From contig DFFT01000100.1 of assembly GCA_002372325.1 (NCBI GenBank), forward strand, positions 1 to 12,579: a DNA stretch of 12,579 nt, in the 5' to 3' direction. Source of the stretch: Succinivibrionaceae bacterium UBA3769. Its GTDB lineage: Bacteria; Pseudomonadota; Gammaproteobacteria; Enterobacterales; Succinivibrionaceae. Of this stretch, positions 7,379-12,579 are shown piece by piece. Position 1 is the stretch's first letter. Every line of letters starts with the position of its first letter. The notes below the pieces were generated by a model. The model saw only the letters and a list, made by a program, of their open reading frames with translations, was not told where the DNA came from and searched no databases. A program made the translations under genes and the position numbers.

Positions 7379-8128
7379 CTAATAATCCCGGGCAATTCTG
7401 TCAATGCCCTCCTTAACCTTGAAGAAGTCAATGGTGAGGAGGATTTGGTAAACCAGACTTACTATGCAAAGCACGCCCATTATCAAAAGAACCAGAAGCC
7501 CCAGAATAAGCAGCACCGAAGCCTCATGGCGAGAAATCGCTCCCCCGATAATCAGCATGACAATTCCCACCCCGCATAAAACAATTATCAGGGCCAGCAG
7601 GATCCACAGAGCCTTCACCCGGGGTCTGACCCGGGAAATCCGGCTCATAAGATCGCGGTCATCATTAAGGATCCCGGCGCATTTGTCTGCCAGAGACGGG
7701 GTCTGCACCAGAATGTAGATAAAGGCAATCAGGCTCAGCATATTGAGGCCGGGGATGAACTGGGCTACCAGATAGCCGATGATCCAGTACATCATGAAAT
7801 CCATATCGTTCATCACGGCAACGGCTTTTTCGGGAAAATCGCTCCTGGGACGGGATTTTATCATGCTGCCGTTATAGGGATTTCCGCCCTGCCGGGGAGA
7901 GGAGTTCCCGTCCGCGGCGGCACCGCAGTGGCCGCAGAAAGCTGCCCCGGCCGGCAGGGGAATCTGGCAGCGGGGACACATTTTGCCGCCGGAAATATCG
8001 GTTCTGGGAGAGGAAGCCCCCGTCCCTCCGGCATTTACTGCCGGAGGATTTTCCTGGATAGGCTTCCCGCAGCGGGGACAGAACGCCACATCATCCGCAA
8101 TTTCATTGCCGCAGGCCGGACATTTCAT
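7379..8128 (-). CDS. Double zinc-ribbon membrane protein, paralog 2
   Basis: The function is unknown. The product has 249 residues with the same plan as its neighbours. Zinc ribbon 1 is C3/C6 and C17/C20 (MKCPACGNEI). Zinc ribbon 2 is C51/C54 and C65/C68, joined by a short Pro/Gly/Ala linker. The sequence GGNPYNG comes before the membrane part. YWIIGY opens the first of about four membrane segments; the cytoplasmic loop has QTPSLADKC and RVRPRVKALW, and the tail has IDFFKVKEG. The outer loop between segments 3 and 4 is short (about ten residues, with Ser-Arg-His-Glu). The start at 8128 has GGGAG about ten bases upstream, in sequence nearly identical to that before paralog 3. It is closest to paralog 3 in its N-terminal ribbon and leader. 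Confidence 0.88.
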   Translation of the reverse strand: MKCPACGNEIADDVAFCPRCGKPIQENPPAVNAGGTGASSPRTDISGGKMCPRCQIPLPAGAAFCGHCGAAADGNSSPRQGGNPYNGSMIKSRPRSDFPEKAVAVMNDMDFMMYWIIGYLVAQFIPGLNMLSLIAFIYILVQTPSLADKCAGILNDDRDLMSRISRVRPRVKALWILLALIIVLCGVGIVMLIIGGAISRHEASVLLILGLLVLLIMGVLCIVSLVYQILLTIDFFKVKEGIDRIARDY

Positions 8129-8176
8129 ATCTGCTAATCTCCCTGAATTAAAGAATGCCGTTTTCGTTTTTCCCGG
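8129..8176 (-). repeat. Leader segment shared with paralog 3 (copy 1)
   Basis: The 48 bases before the paralog 2 start match those before the paralog 3 start (9232-9279). The shared blocks are the ribosome-binding segment and a GCCGTTTTCGTTTT block. The duplication therefore included the untranslated leader. Confidence 0.7.
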
Positions 8177-8262
8177 TAATCACCTGACAGGGGACTCATA
8201 ACAAGCCGCAAACGGGCCGGTATTTACTGAAAACGGCAGGAAAACTGTAACTTAACGGCTTC

Positions 8263-8283
8263 ATTATAATCCATTACGGGAAA
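8263..8283 (-). promoter_or_regulatory. Promoter of paralog 2
   Basis: TATAAT (8263-8268, minus strand) is preceded by CCCGTAATGGAT, the shared motif. The leader is about 130 bases. AAGCCG and CGGCTT near its two ends could pair. Confidence 0.6.
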
Positions 8284-8374
8284 AATTAGGGAAATGGGGG
8301 TGATAACAGAACGGAAGGCTCCGGAGGACAGCCCCGAAATAAGCGCGGAGCCGCAGAAGAACGGCAAAGCAGAC

Positions 8375-8406
8375 CTCAAAACAAAGAACTCCGGCAAAAC
8401 CGGAGT
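8375..8406 (-). terminator. Intrinsic terminator of paralog 3
   Basis: On the minus strand ACTCCGG, a short T-rich loop and CCGGAGT form a 7-base-pair stem, followed by TCTTTGTTTT. The stem sequence is nearly the same as in the paralog 1 terminator. The T-run is interrupted. Confidence 0.65.
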
Positions 8407-8433
8407 CCCTTAAACACCTGAAAAAACAGCAGA

Positions 8434-9231
8434 CTAATACCCCTTGGCCGCTCTTTCAACCCCCTCCTTCACCTTGAAGAAGTCAATCAGGAGGAGTATT
8501 TCGTAAACCAGATTAGCAATAATGGACACCAGGAAAAACACCCCGAAAACGCAAGCTCCCACAATCAGAGCCGCCGGCATGTCGTTGGGATTGCTGTTCA
8601 GGGCCACCAGCCCTATAACTATCCCGGCAATCATGACAATAGTCACGACAATTTGCACGGCAAACAGGATCCAGAGTATCTTTACCCGCGGTCTCACTTT
8701 GGCGATTCTGGAAGAAAGATCGCTGTCATTCTCCAGAATTTCGCCGCATTTGTCGGCCAGAGACGGCGTCTTTATCATGATATAAACAAACGCAATCAGA
8801 GCACCGATGGCAAAAATCTGAAACATCTGCGACAGTACCGTCAAAACCACGTAACCGATGATCCAGTACATAATGGTGTTCATTTCATTCATCAGGGACA
8901 GGGCCATAACGCTGTCGTAACCGCCGTCGGATCCCCCGCTCTTAACATTGCCGTTATAGGGATTGCCGGCATAGGGATTTCCGCCCTGACCGTCCATGGA
9001 GGCTCCGCATTTGCCGCAGAAGGTGGCTCCCGGCTTCATGGGAGTCTGACAGCAGGGACAGAGCCGCTCTGCGGAACCGCTGACACTCTCCGCTGCAGCA
9101 GGCTCAGCTGCTGGCTCTGCCGCTGTTTCTCCGGCATTGAACTCCGGGGCATTTTTTGAGATATACTTGCCGCACTGGGGACAGTGCCTGGCGTCATCCG
9201 CAATTTCATTACCACAGGCTGGACATTTCAT
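8434..9231 (-). CDS. Double zinc-ribbon membrane protein, paralog 3
   Basis: The function is unknown. I place the start at 9231, not at the ATG 27 bases upstream. From 9231 the product begins MKCPACGNEIADD exactly like paralog 2, with GGAG at good spacing. The 265 residues carry ribbon 1 (C3/C6, C17/C20), an Ala/Glu/Pro linker with repeated AEPA units (37-48), and ribbon 2 (C58/C61, C72/C75, with CPCC in place of CPRC). A doubled Asn-Pro-Tyr linker motif follows, then about four membrane segments beginning at YWIIGY. KTPSLADKCGEIL and KVRPRVKILW lie in the inner loop, and IDFFKVKEG ends the last segment. The outer loop has Asn-Ser-Asn-Pro-Asn-Asp. It has its own promoter and terminator. Confidence 0.88.
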   Translation of the reverse strand: MKCPACGNEIADDARHCPQCGKYISKNAPEFNAGETAAEPAAEPAAAESVSGSAERLCPCCQTPMKPGATFCGKCGASMDGQGGNPYAGNPYNGNVKSGGSDGGYDSVMALSLMNEMNTIMYWIIGYVVLTVLSQMFQIFAIGALIAFVYIMIKTPSLADKCGEILENDSDLSSRIAKVRPRVKILWILFAVQIVVTIVMIAGIVIGLVALNSNPNDMPAALIVGACVFGVFFLVSIIANLVYEILLLIDFFKVKEGVERAAKGY

Positions 9232-9279
9232 ATCTGCTGATCTCCATTCGTAAAACAACGCCGTTTTCGTTTTCCCCGG
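9232..9279 (-). repeat. Leader segment shared with paralog 2 (copy 2)
   Basis: This is the counterpart of 8129-8176. Both share ATCTGCT, ATCTCC and a GCCGTTTTCGTTTT block in the same order. Confidence 0.7.
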
Positions 9280-9346
9280 CTATCTCAAAAAAGGCTCAAA
9301 AAAAACTCGTAAAAGCCGCATAGGCAGCCGTTCGTGACTTGCAGGA

Positions 9347-9390
9347 CGGCTGAATACAGCTCAGCCGCCATTATAAACCATCCCGGAAAC
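9347..9390 (-). promoter_or_regulatory. Promoter of paralog 3 with an inverted repeat at the expected transcript start
   Basis: TATAAT (9370-9375, minus strand) is preceded by CCGGGATGGTT. Just downstream CGGCTGA (9347-9353) and TCAGCCG (9361-9367) form a 7-base-pair inverted repeat overlapping the expected transcription start. It could be an operator or a 5' hairpin. Confidence 0.6.
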
Positions 9391-9445
9391 AATAAGAGAA
9401 ACAGAAGAAGATAACGGAACAGAGCTCGCAAAAGCTCAGTCCCTG

Positions 9446-9487
9446 AAAAAGGCCGCTGCTCCCCTCAAAAGCCGAGCAACCGGGAGC
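9446..9487 (-). terminator. Possible terminator of paralog 4
   Basis: On the minus strand GCTCCC (9482-9487) and GGGAGC (9458-9463) form a 6-base-pair stem with an 18-base loop. Seven bases later there are five T residues (9446-9450). The stem is short and the spacing loose. Confidence 0.4.
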
Positions 9488-9492
9488 TGATT

Positions 9493-10395
9493 TCAAAGCG
9501 GAGCCGGAGGCTTAATGCCCCGGACGGTCATTCTGCCAATAACCTTCTTCACCTTGAAGAAGTCGAAAAGCATAAACGCCTGAACAACCAGATCAGCAAT
9601 ACAGCTCACCAGAAACAGCGCTCCGGAAATAACTGCTGCCCATAGCAGCAGTATTAACACGTTCCAGGTAATAGGCAGTTGCAGATCCCCGGTAAAAGCA
9701 TACATAAAACCGTTAATAAGTCCCAAAAATGACAGCACCGCAAGCAATAACGCAAAAGCGATAAACGCCGTCACAAACACCAGGTTAAGAATCAACAATA
9801 TCCAGCGATCCTTTACATGCCGTCTCACCATGGAAATTCTTTTCGCAAGATCTCTGTCATTCCGGCAAAGCTCCCCGCATTTTTGGGCCAGGGACTGCGT
9901 TTTTAACAGAATGCCGCCATGCGTAATAAAAAAACCGGATCCCAAAAACAATACAAAAACACTATAGCCATGCGAGATTAGCAGCTTCAAATGCGTCAGC
10001 CATGGCAAAGCGCAAGTCAGCGCTGTCAGAGCCATAAAGGTCGCACCGGAGATAATCCACCATGTCATGGTGTTCATTTCTTTCATCAGGGACTGGGCCA
10101 TAGCGCTGTCAGAACCGCCGGCTCCTTCGCTCTTAGCATTTACGGCATAGGGATTTCCGCCCCGCCCGTCCGCAGGGAGTCCGCATTTGCCGCAGAAGGA
10201 AGCGCCCGGCTTCAGGGGGGTCTGACAGCAGGGGCAAAGCCTTTCCTCGGAAACGCCGGTGCTCCCGGATACGGCGGACTCGGCCGCTGCTTCACCGGCC
10301 TGAGACTCCGACGCATTTCCAAAGAGATATTTGCCGCAAACGCGACAGTACTTATCATCATCCCTGGCATCATTACCGCAGGCAGCGCACTTCAT
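9493..10395 (-). CDS. Double zinc-ribbon membrane protein, paralog 4 (divergent)
   Basis: The function is unknown. This is the longest (300 residues) and most divergent paralog. Ribbon 1 is C3/C6, C17/C20 (MKCAACGND); ribbon 2 is C54/C57, C68/C71 in LCPCCQTPLKPGASFCGKCG, which is nearly identical to its neighbours. The Asn-Pro-Tyr linker is kept. The membrane part begins with TWWII rather than YWIIGY, and its first pair of segments is longer. The inner loop reads KTQSLAQKC and MVRRHVKDRW, so the otherwise fixed proline of PSLA and the RPR core are changed. The tail has FDFFKVKK plus about 14 extra residues ending in a proline-rich stretch. AAGGAG precedes the ATG by about 12 bases. No copy of the TATAAT motif used by the other three is seen upstream, so its promoter is not identified. 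Confidence 0.86.
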   Translation of the reverse strand: MKCAACGNDARDDDKYCRVCGKYLFGNASESQAGEAAAESAVSGSTGVSEERLCPCCQTPLKPGASFCGKCGLPADGRGGNPYAVNAKSEGAGGSDSAMAQSLMKEMNTMTWWIISGATFMALTALTCALPWLTHLKLLISHGYSVFVLFLGSGFFITHGGILLKTQSLAQKCGELCRNDRDLAKRISMVRRHVKDRWILLILNLVFVTAFIAFALLLAVLSFLGLINGFMYAFTGDLQLPITWNVLILLLWAAVISGALFLVSCIADLVVQAFMLFDFFKVKKVIGRMTVRGIKPPAPL

Positions 10396-10942
10396 ACTTA
10401 TTGGTTCTCCTTATGTAAACAGCTAATCATTGCGTCCGGTTTTTCGGACATGGCTTATCTCAGCGCCTCTCATCGCGCCCCAAGCCCTTTCCGAAAACCG
10501 CTTCGGAAAATTGTTCCGGATGGTGTTAAACGCCTCCCGGCAAAGTGTCATGCTTTGCCGCCGGCATCATATTGCGTCTTCGGGCTTCCCGGAACAAGAC
10601 TTAGCGGGAGATCCTACACCAGATAGCCTTAAGCTGTGAGACATTTGCCCTGTTATGGCGGAGATTTTTCGGAAAATAAATGCCCCTGATGCCGGAAAAC
10701 CCGAAGCGGGCTCTTTAATTACGGGGCTCAGCAGAAATCATGCGCAAAGTTCCCTGTAAGACCGGGATTAAGGGGAGTTTTTTTGCGGGTTGCTTTGCGT
10801 GGTCAGGGATCTCCAATGACCATAGCGGTAAGTTGGAACAGGGACGTTCCCAGGCGATCTTCAGGGAAGAAAGAGGCGCCGCCGCAGAAACCGGCGACTG
10901 AGGTTGCGGTTTCGTCCTGGAACAGATGTTCCGGTGTCATCG
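10396..10942. other. Region without a supported gene, possible small RNA
   Basis: No reading frame here has a recognisable family, credible start site or conserved composition. The only firm signal is the plus-strand terminator at 10943-10973, which implies a plus-strand transcript ending there. A frame from 10816 (56 codons) has a GGGA sequence upstream, but its last codons run through the terminator hairpin, so I do not call it coding. A minus-strand frame ending near 10803 is also unrecognised. The stretch may hold a small RNA or decayed mobile DNA. Confidence 0.35.
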
Positions 10943-10973
10943 GGGGCTCAAAACGAGTCCCCGTCCTTTTTTT
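10943..10973 (+). terminator. Plus-strand intrinsic terminator with no gene assigned
   Basis: GGGGCTC (10943-10949) pairs with GAGTCCCC (10955-10962) with one bulged T. It is followed by GTCC and seven T residues (10967-10973). There is no annotated plus-strand gene upstream. Confidence 0.7.
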
Positions 10974-11149
10974 GTCCGCAGGATAACAGCGAGAAGACAT
11001 CCGGGGCCGGGACTGACAACGCCGGTGCATTTTTCGGAAAACTGCCTGAATAATTCCGGAGATTGGAAATTCGGCCCCTGTGAAATGCGTGATCCTCACT
11101 GTTCGCAAAGGGAAAAGACTCCGCCTGGTTCGTAAACGTTCTGACAATA
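10974..11149. other. Region without a supported gene
   Basis: Nothing recognisable is seen on either strand. The stretch leads into the relic of the third Rpn tail copy. Confidence 0.4.
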
Positions 11150-11291
11150 ATGCCTGCCCGGAAGGCGGCGTTCCGGATCATCCCTGCCAATCCGCATCCC
11201 CTGATTACTCAGTGTTCCGGCCATGATTTCATTAACGATTACCTGATGTCTGACTCTGCTGGCAGCCGCAAAACCTGAAATGCCAAAGAAC
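11150..11291 (-). pseudogene. Relic of a third Rpn tail copy
   Basis: The sequence at 11206-11290 repeats the segment 11772-11858. To its left, 11168-11205 repeats the start of the truncated copy near 11734-11771. In one minus-strand frame it reads LAGMIRNAAFRAGI against LAVLIRSAECAEAL of the next copy. Similarity fades below about 11150. It is too short to encode anything and marks an older or partly deleted duplication. Confidence 0.55.
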
Positions 11292-11338
11292 AAAAAAACA
11301 GCGCAAGCATCGGAAATCACCACCGGATACAGCGCTGT
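11292..11338 (-). terminator. Terminator of Rpn tail copy A
   Basis: On the minus strand ACAGCGC (11332-11338) pairs with GCGCTGT (11298-11304). A weaker inner stem lies between them, and seven T residues follow. The same structure is found behind copy B. Confidence 0.8.
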
Positions 11339-11370
11339 CCTCATCAGCAAAAAAGTCAGCGGAAATACTG

Positions 11371-11649
11371 TCAGCGATATTTTTGCAGCAATACTTCAAA
11401 TTCCTGATCCGTTACGCCGAGTCTTGCCATTGCCACCTCCCTTGAGATTAAGCCTGCTGTGCAAAAATCGATAACGGTTTTTTCCTCACCCTCTTTTCTG
11501 CCTATTTTCTCACCCTCTTTTCTGCCTATTCTCTCACCCTCTTTTCTGCCCTCTTCTCTCCCCTTTTCAGCAGCATCATTGCATTTGCCCTGAAGAAAGT
11601 TATCAAAAATTTCATTGGAAGTAATTGACAGTTCCATAGCATCCTCCAT
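11371..11649 (-). CDS. Free-standing Rpn C-terminal domain, candidate RpnS-like antitoxin
   Basis: This frame encodes only the C-terminal domain of an Rpn-type protein, up to 92 residues. The better start is the second ATG at 11637 (88 residues), because GGAGG (11643-11647) lies five bases before it. The product begins MELSITSNEIF, then has a Glu/Lys/Gly segment of 4- and 8-residue repeats (REEG, RKEG, ERIGRKEG, EKIGRKEG), and ends in GVTDQEFEVLLQKYR. It aligns with the end of the Rpn gene at 11940. The frame is intact although the sequence upstream carries a frameshift, and its own terminator follows. In studied Rpn systems the separately translated C-terminal domain (RpnS) dimerises and inhibits the full nuclease. 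Here it may do so from its own gene. The alternative is a decaying pseudogene. No promoter is identified. Confidence 0.55.
   Translation of the reverse strand: MEDAMELSITSNEIFDNFLQGKCNDAAEKGREEGRKEGERIGRKEGEKIGRKEGEEKTVIDFCTAGLISREVAMARLGVTDQEFEVLLQKYR
11488..11560 (-). repeat. Coding tandem repeats in tail copy A
   Basis: Two 24-base units (11488-11511, 11512-11535; one difference) and a 25-base partial third unit encode 8-residue steps such as ERIGRKEG. Unit length is a multiple of three, so gain or loss keeps the frame. Confidence 0.85.
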
Positions 11650-11760
11650 TTTTCTTTCGTATTTTCAACAAACTGCGCCATGACATCATAGCCCTCATCG
11701 TTGCATGCGTTCCTGAGGGCTTCTGCACATTCTGCGCTCCGGATCAGCACTGCCAATCCG
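11650..11760 (-). pseudogene. Truncated, frameshifted Rpn segment upstream of tail copy A
   Basis: In one frame it reads LAVLIRSAECAEALRNAC followed by GYDVMAQFVEN, matching the AAVLRTE and GYDVMAQFIER parts of the gene at 11940. Compared with that gene one base is missing near 11670, so this segment cannot read into the C-terminal domain. Upstream the similarity stops at the duplication junction: the nuclease part was never included. Confidence 0.7.
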
Positions 11761-11858
11761 CATCCCTTATTTACTCAGTGTTCCGGCCATGATGTCATTA
11801 ACTATTTACCTGAGGTCTGACTCTGCAGGAAGCCGCAAAAACTGAAATGCCAAAGAAC

Positions 11859-11906
11859 AAAAAAAACAGCGCAAGCATCGGAAATCACCACCGGATACAG
11901 CGCTGT
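11859..11906 (-). terminator. Terminator of the Rpn gene (copy B)
   Basis: On the minus strand ACAGCGC (11900-11906) pairs with GCGCTGT (11866-11872), with an inner stem and eight T residues (11859-11866). It begins about 33 bases after the stop codon. Confidence 0.82.
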
Positions 11907-11939
11907 CCTCATCAGCAAAAAAAGTCAGCGGAAATACTG

Positions 11940-12182
11940 TCAGCGATATTTTTGCAGCAATACTTCAAATTCCTGATCCGTTACGCCAAGTGTTGCTGTT
12001 GCCTCACCCCTTGGGATTAAGCCTTTTTTGTAAAAATAGACAACGGTTTTTTCCTCACCCTCTTTTCTGCCCTCTTTTCTGCCCTCTTTTCTGCCCTCTT
12101 CTCTGCCCTTTTCAGCAGCATCATTGCATTTGCCCTGAAGAAAGTTATCAAAAATTTCATTGGAAGTAATTGACAGTTCCAT
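11940..12182 (-). CDS. Candidate internally started RpnS-like domain within the Rpn gene
   Basis: In frame with the longer gene, ATG at 12180-12182 has GGAGG (12188-12192) five bases upstream. It would give an 80-residue product, MELSITSNEIF to LLQKYR, with four 4-residue repeats. The same start and Shine-Dalgarno sequence are conserved in tail copy A. Internal translation of this domain is established for E. coli Rpn genes; here it is inferred. Confidence 0.45.
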   Translation of the reverse strand: MELSITSNEIFDNFLQGKCNDAAEKGREEGRKEGRKEGRKEGEEKTVVYFYKKGLIPRGEATATLGVTDQEFEVLLQKYR

Positions 12183-12579
12183 AGCATCCTCCATTTTTCT
12201 TGCGTATCTTTCAATAAACTGCGCCATGACATCATAGCCCCCATTGAGGCACTCCCTCTTGAAAGTCTCTATGAATTCTACACCATTCCTGCATTCAGTT
12301 CTGAGAACTGCGGCAAGCTTGGAAAACCAGATGTACTGACCTGCGATGGTGCCGTTTTCCTTCGCGGAGAACACGCTTATCTCGAAATTCAGATACGCAG
12401 GTATCCGGGTTATCTTCGGATGATACATGCGGGTAAAATTCATCGTGCCGTCCGGCTTCGCTTTTTCGTCTCCGGTATATATCAGGCAGCACCGTGAGGG
12501 CGGCAGATAAAACTGCGGGGCGCGGTATTTGCTGAATTCATGATCGGTAACATAATTGCCCCATGTGGCCATGATATAT
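11940..12579 (-). CDS. Rpn-family recombination-promoting nuclease / putative transposase, C-terminal part (5' end outside window)
   Basis: The frame is open to the window edge. An ATG at 12572 gives 210 residues, but no stop or ribosome binding site is seen before it, so the gene probably starts outside. The visible part fits the region after the PD-(D/E)XK nuclease core. LPPSRCCLIYTGD with a following PDG resembles the family's LP-x-P...YNG...PD block, then YLNFEISVFS, a helical segment with GYDVMAQFIERYARKMEDAM, and a tail of GREEG and RKEG repeats ending LLQKYR. Rpn proteins are DNA endonucleases; studied members act as toxins in anti-phage defence, held in check by their own C-terminal domain made from an internal start. 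That start is visible here at 12182. The catalytic residues lie beyond the edge, so activity cannot be judged. Confidence 0.75.
   Translation of the reverse strand, partial: YIMATWGNYVTDHEFSKYRAPQFYLPPSRCCLIYTGDEKAKPDGTMNFTRMYHPKITRIPAYLNFEISVFSAKENGTIAGQYIWFSKLAAVLRTECRNGVEFIETFKRECLNGGYDVMAQFIERYARKMEDAMELSITSNEIFDNFLQGKCNDAAEKGREEGRKEGRKEGRKEGEEKTVVYFYKKGLIPRGEATATLGVTDQEFEVLLQKYR
12058..12105 (-). repeat. Coding 12-base tandem repeats in the Rpn gene
   Basis: Three perfect 12-base units (12058-12069, 12070-12081, 12082-12093) and one with a single change (12094-12105) encode RKEG, RKEG, RKEG and REEG-type steps. Confidence 0.88.

Larger units (their letters stand above)
11170..11735 (-). 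repeat. Tandem repeat of Rpn gene tail plus terminator, copy A
   Basis: This roughly 566-base unit is repeated directly from about 11736. The offset is 566 bases in the flank, 569 at the stop codon and 546 beyond the repeat region. The change of 23 is explained by two longer coding repeats (24 bases) minus a 1-base deletion in copy A. The boundaries are approximate. Confidence 0.8.
11736..12236 (-). repeat. Tandem repeat of Rpn gene tail plus terminator, copy B
   Basis: This copy belongs to the longer Rpn gene and contains the same flank, terminator and C-terminal coding part as copy A. Beyond about 12237 the two copies are clearly different at the DNA level. Confidence 0.8.

Noticed and set aside
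9232..9258. Upstream ATG at 9258 as the start of paralog 3
   Set aside because: The extra nine residues have no counterpart in the other paralogs, and they overlap the conserved leader and ribosome binding site of the ATG at 9231.
10783..10986. Plus-strand frame of 67 codons before the orphan terminator
   Set aside because: Its last codons form the terminator hairpin and T-run, and no family is recognisable, so it is more likely non-coding.
11096..11350. Minus-strand frame of 84 codons with a hydrophobic segment
   Set aside because: It runs through the Rpn tail terminator. The T-run differs by one base from the second copy, so the frame is not kept between copies.
12058..12105. Short regular repeats as a CRISPR array
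   Set aside because: Units are 12 bases with no spacers and lie in frame within a coding sequence.
1..12579. tRNA, rRNA or complete insertion sequence
   Set aside because: I saw no cloverleaf with a typical T-arm, no rRNA blocks, and no transposase with paired terminal inverted repeats. The Rpn family is called putative transposase in databases, but it is a nuclease family without such ends here.

Overview
The window looks like a chromosomal segment of a moderately GC-rich gammaproteobacterium. The yebC and aspS products follow the Escherichia coli proteins closely along their length, and aspS followed by yebC is a common proteobacterial order. The Rpn-type gene with repeated basic/acidic/glycine units and the overall composition would fit a Succinivibrionaceae-like gut bacterium, but that placement is inference.

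Layout. Positions 1-3182 read rightward: the 3' end of mfd (transcription-repair coupling factor, cut by the window edge), a small exported protein with a proline/lysine-rich tail, and a YcdX-family PHP metallo-phosphatase. A bidirectional terminator at 3293-3335 separates these from everything else, which reads leftward. aspS (4175-5938) and yebC (3383-4123) form one operon behind a promoter with a perfect TATAAT box near 6011-6016.

From 6225 to 10395 lies a tandem array of four paralogous membrane proteins. Each has two CxxC...CxxC zinc ribbons, a linker with an Asn-Pro-Tyr motif and about four membrane segments. Three of the four have their own promoter, built on the same extended TATAAT motif as aspS, and most are followed by a hairpin terminator. 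The array therefore grew by duplication of whole transcription cassettes. I do not recognise the membrane domain.

Positions 10396-11150 contain no gene I can support, but they include a good plus-strand terminator at 10943-10973 that may end a small RNA. From about 11150 to the right edge is an Rpn-type locus (PD-(D/E)XK recombination-promoting nuclease family) reading leftward. It holds the C-terminal two thirds of one Rpn gene, running off the window, and a tandem copy of the gene tail with its terminator. It also holds a short relic of a third copy. Both tail copies keep an internal Shine-Dalgarno/ATG ahead of a C-terminal domain with variable 4-residue repeats. This is the arrangement known from the Rpn gene-within-gene toxin-antitoxin anti-phage systems. 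The separate tail copy may be a free-standing antitoxin, and it is the most interesting point in the window.
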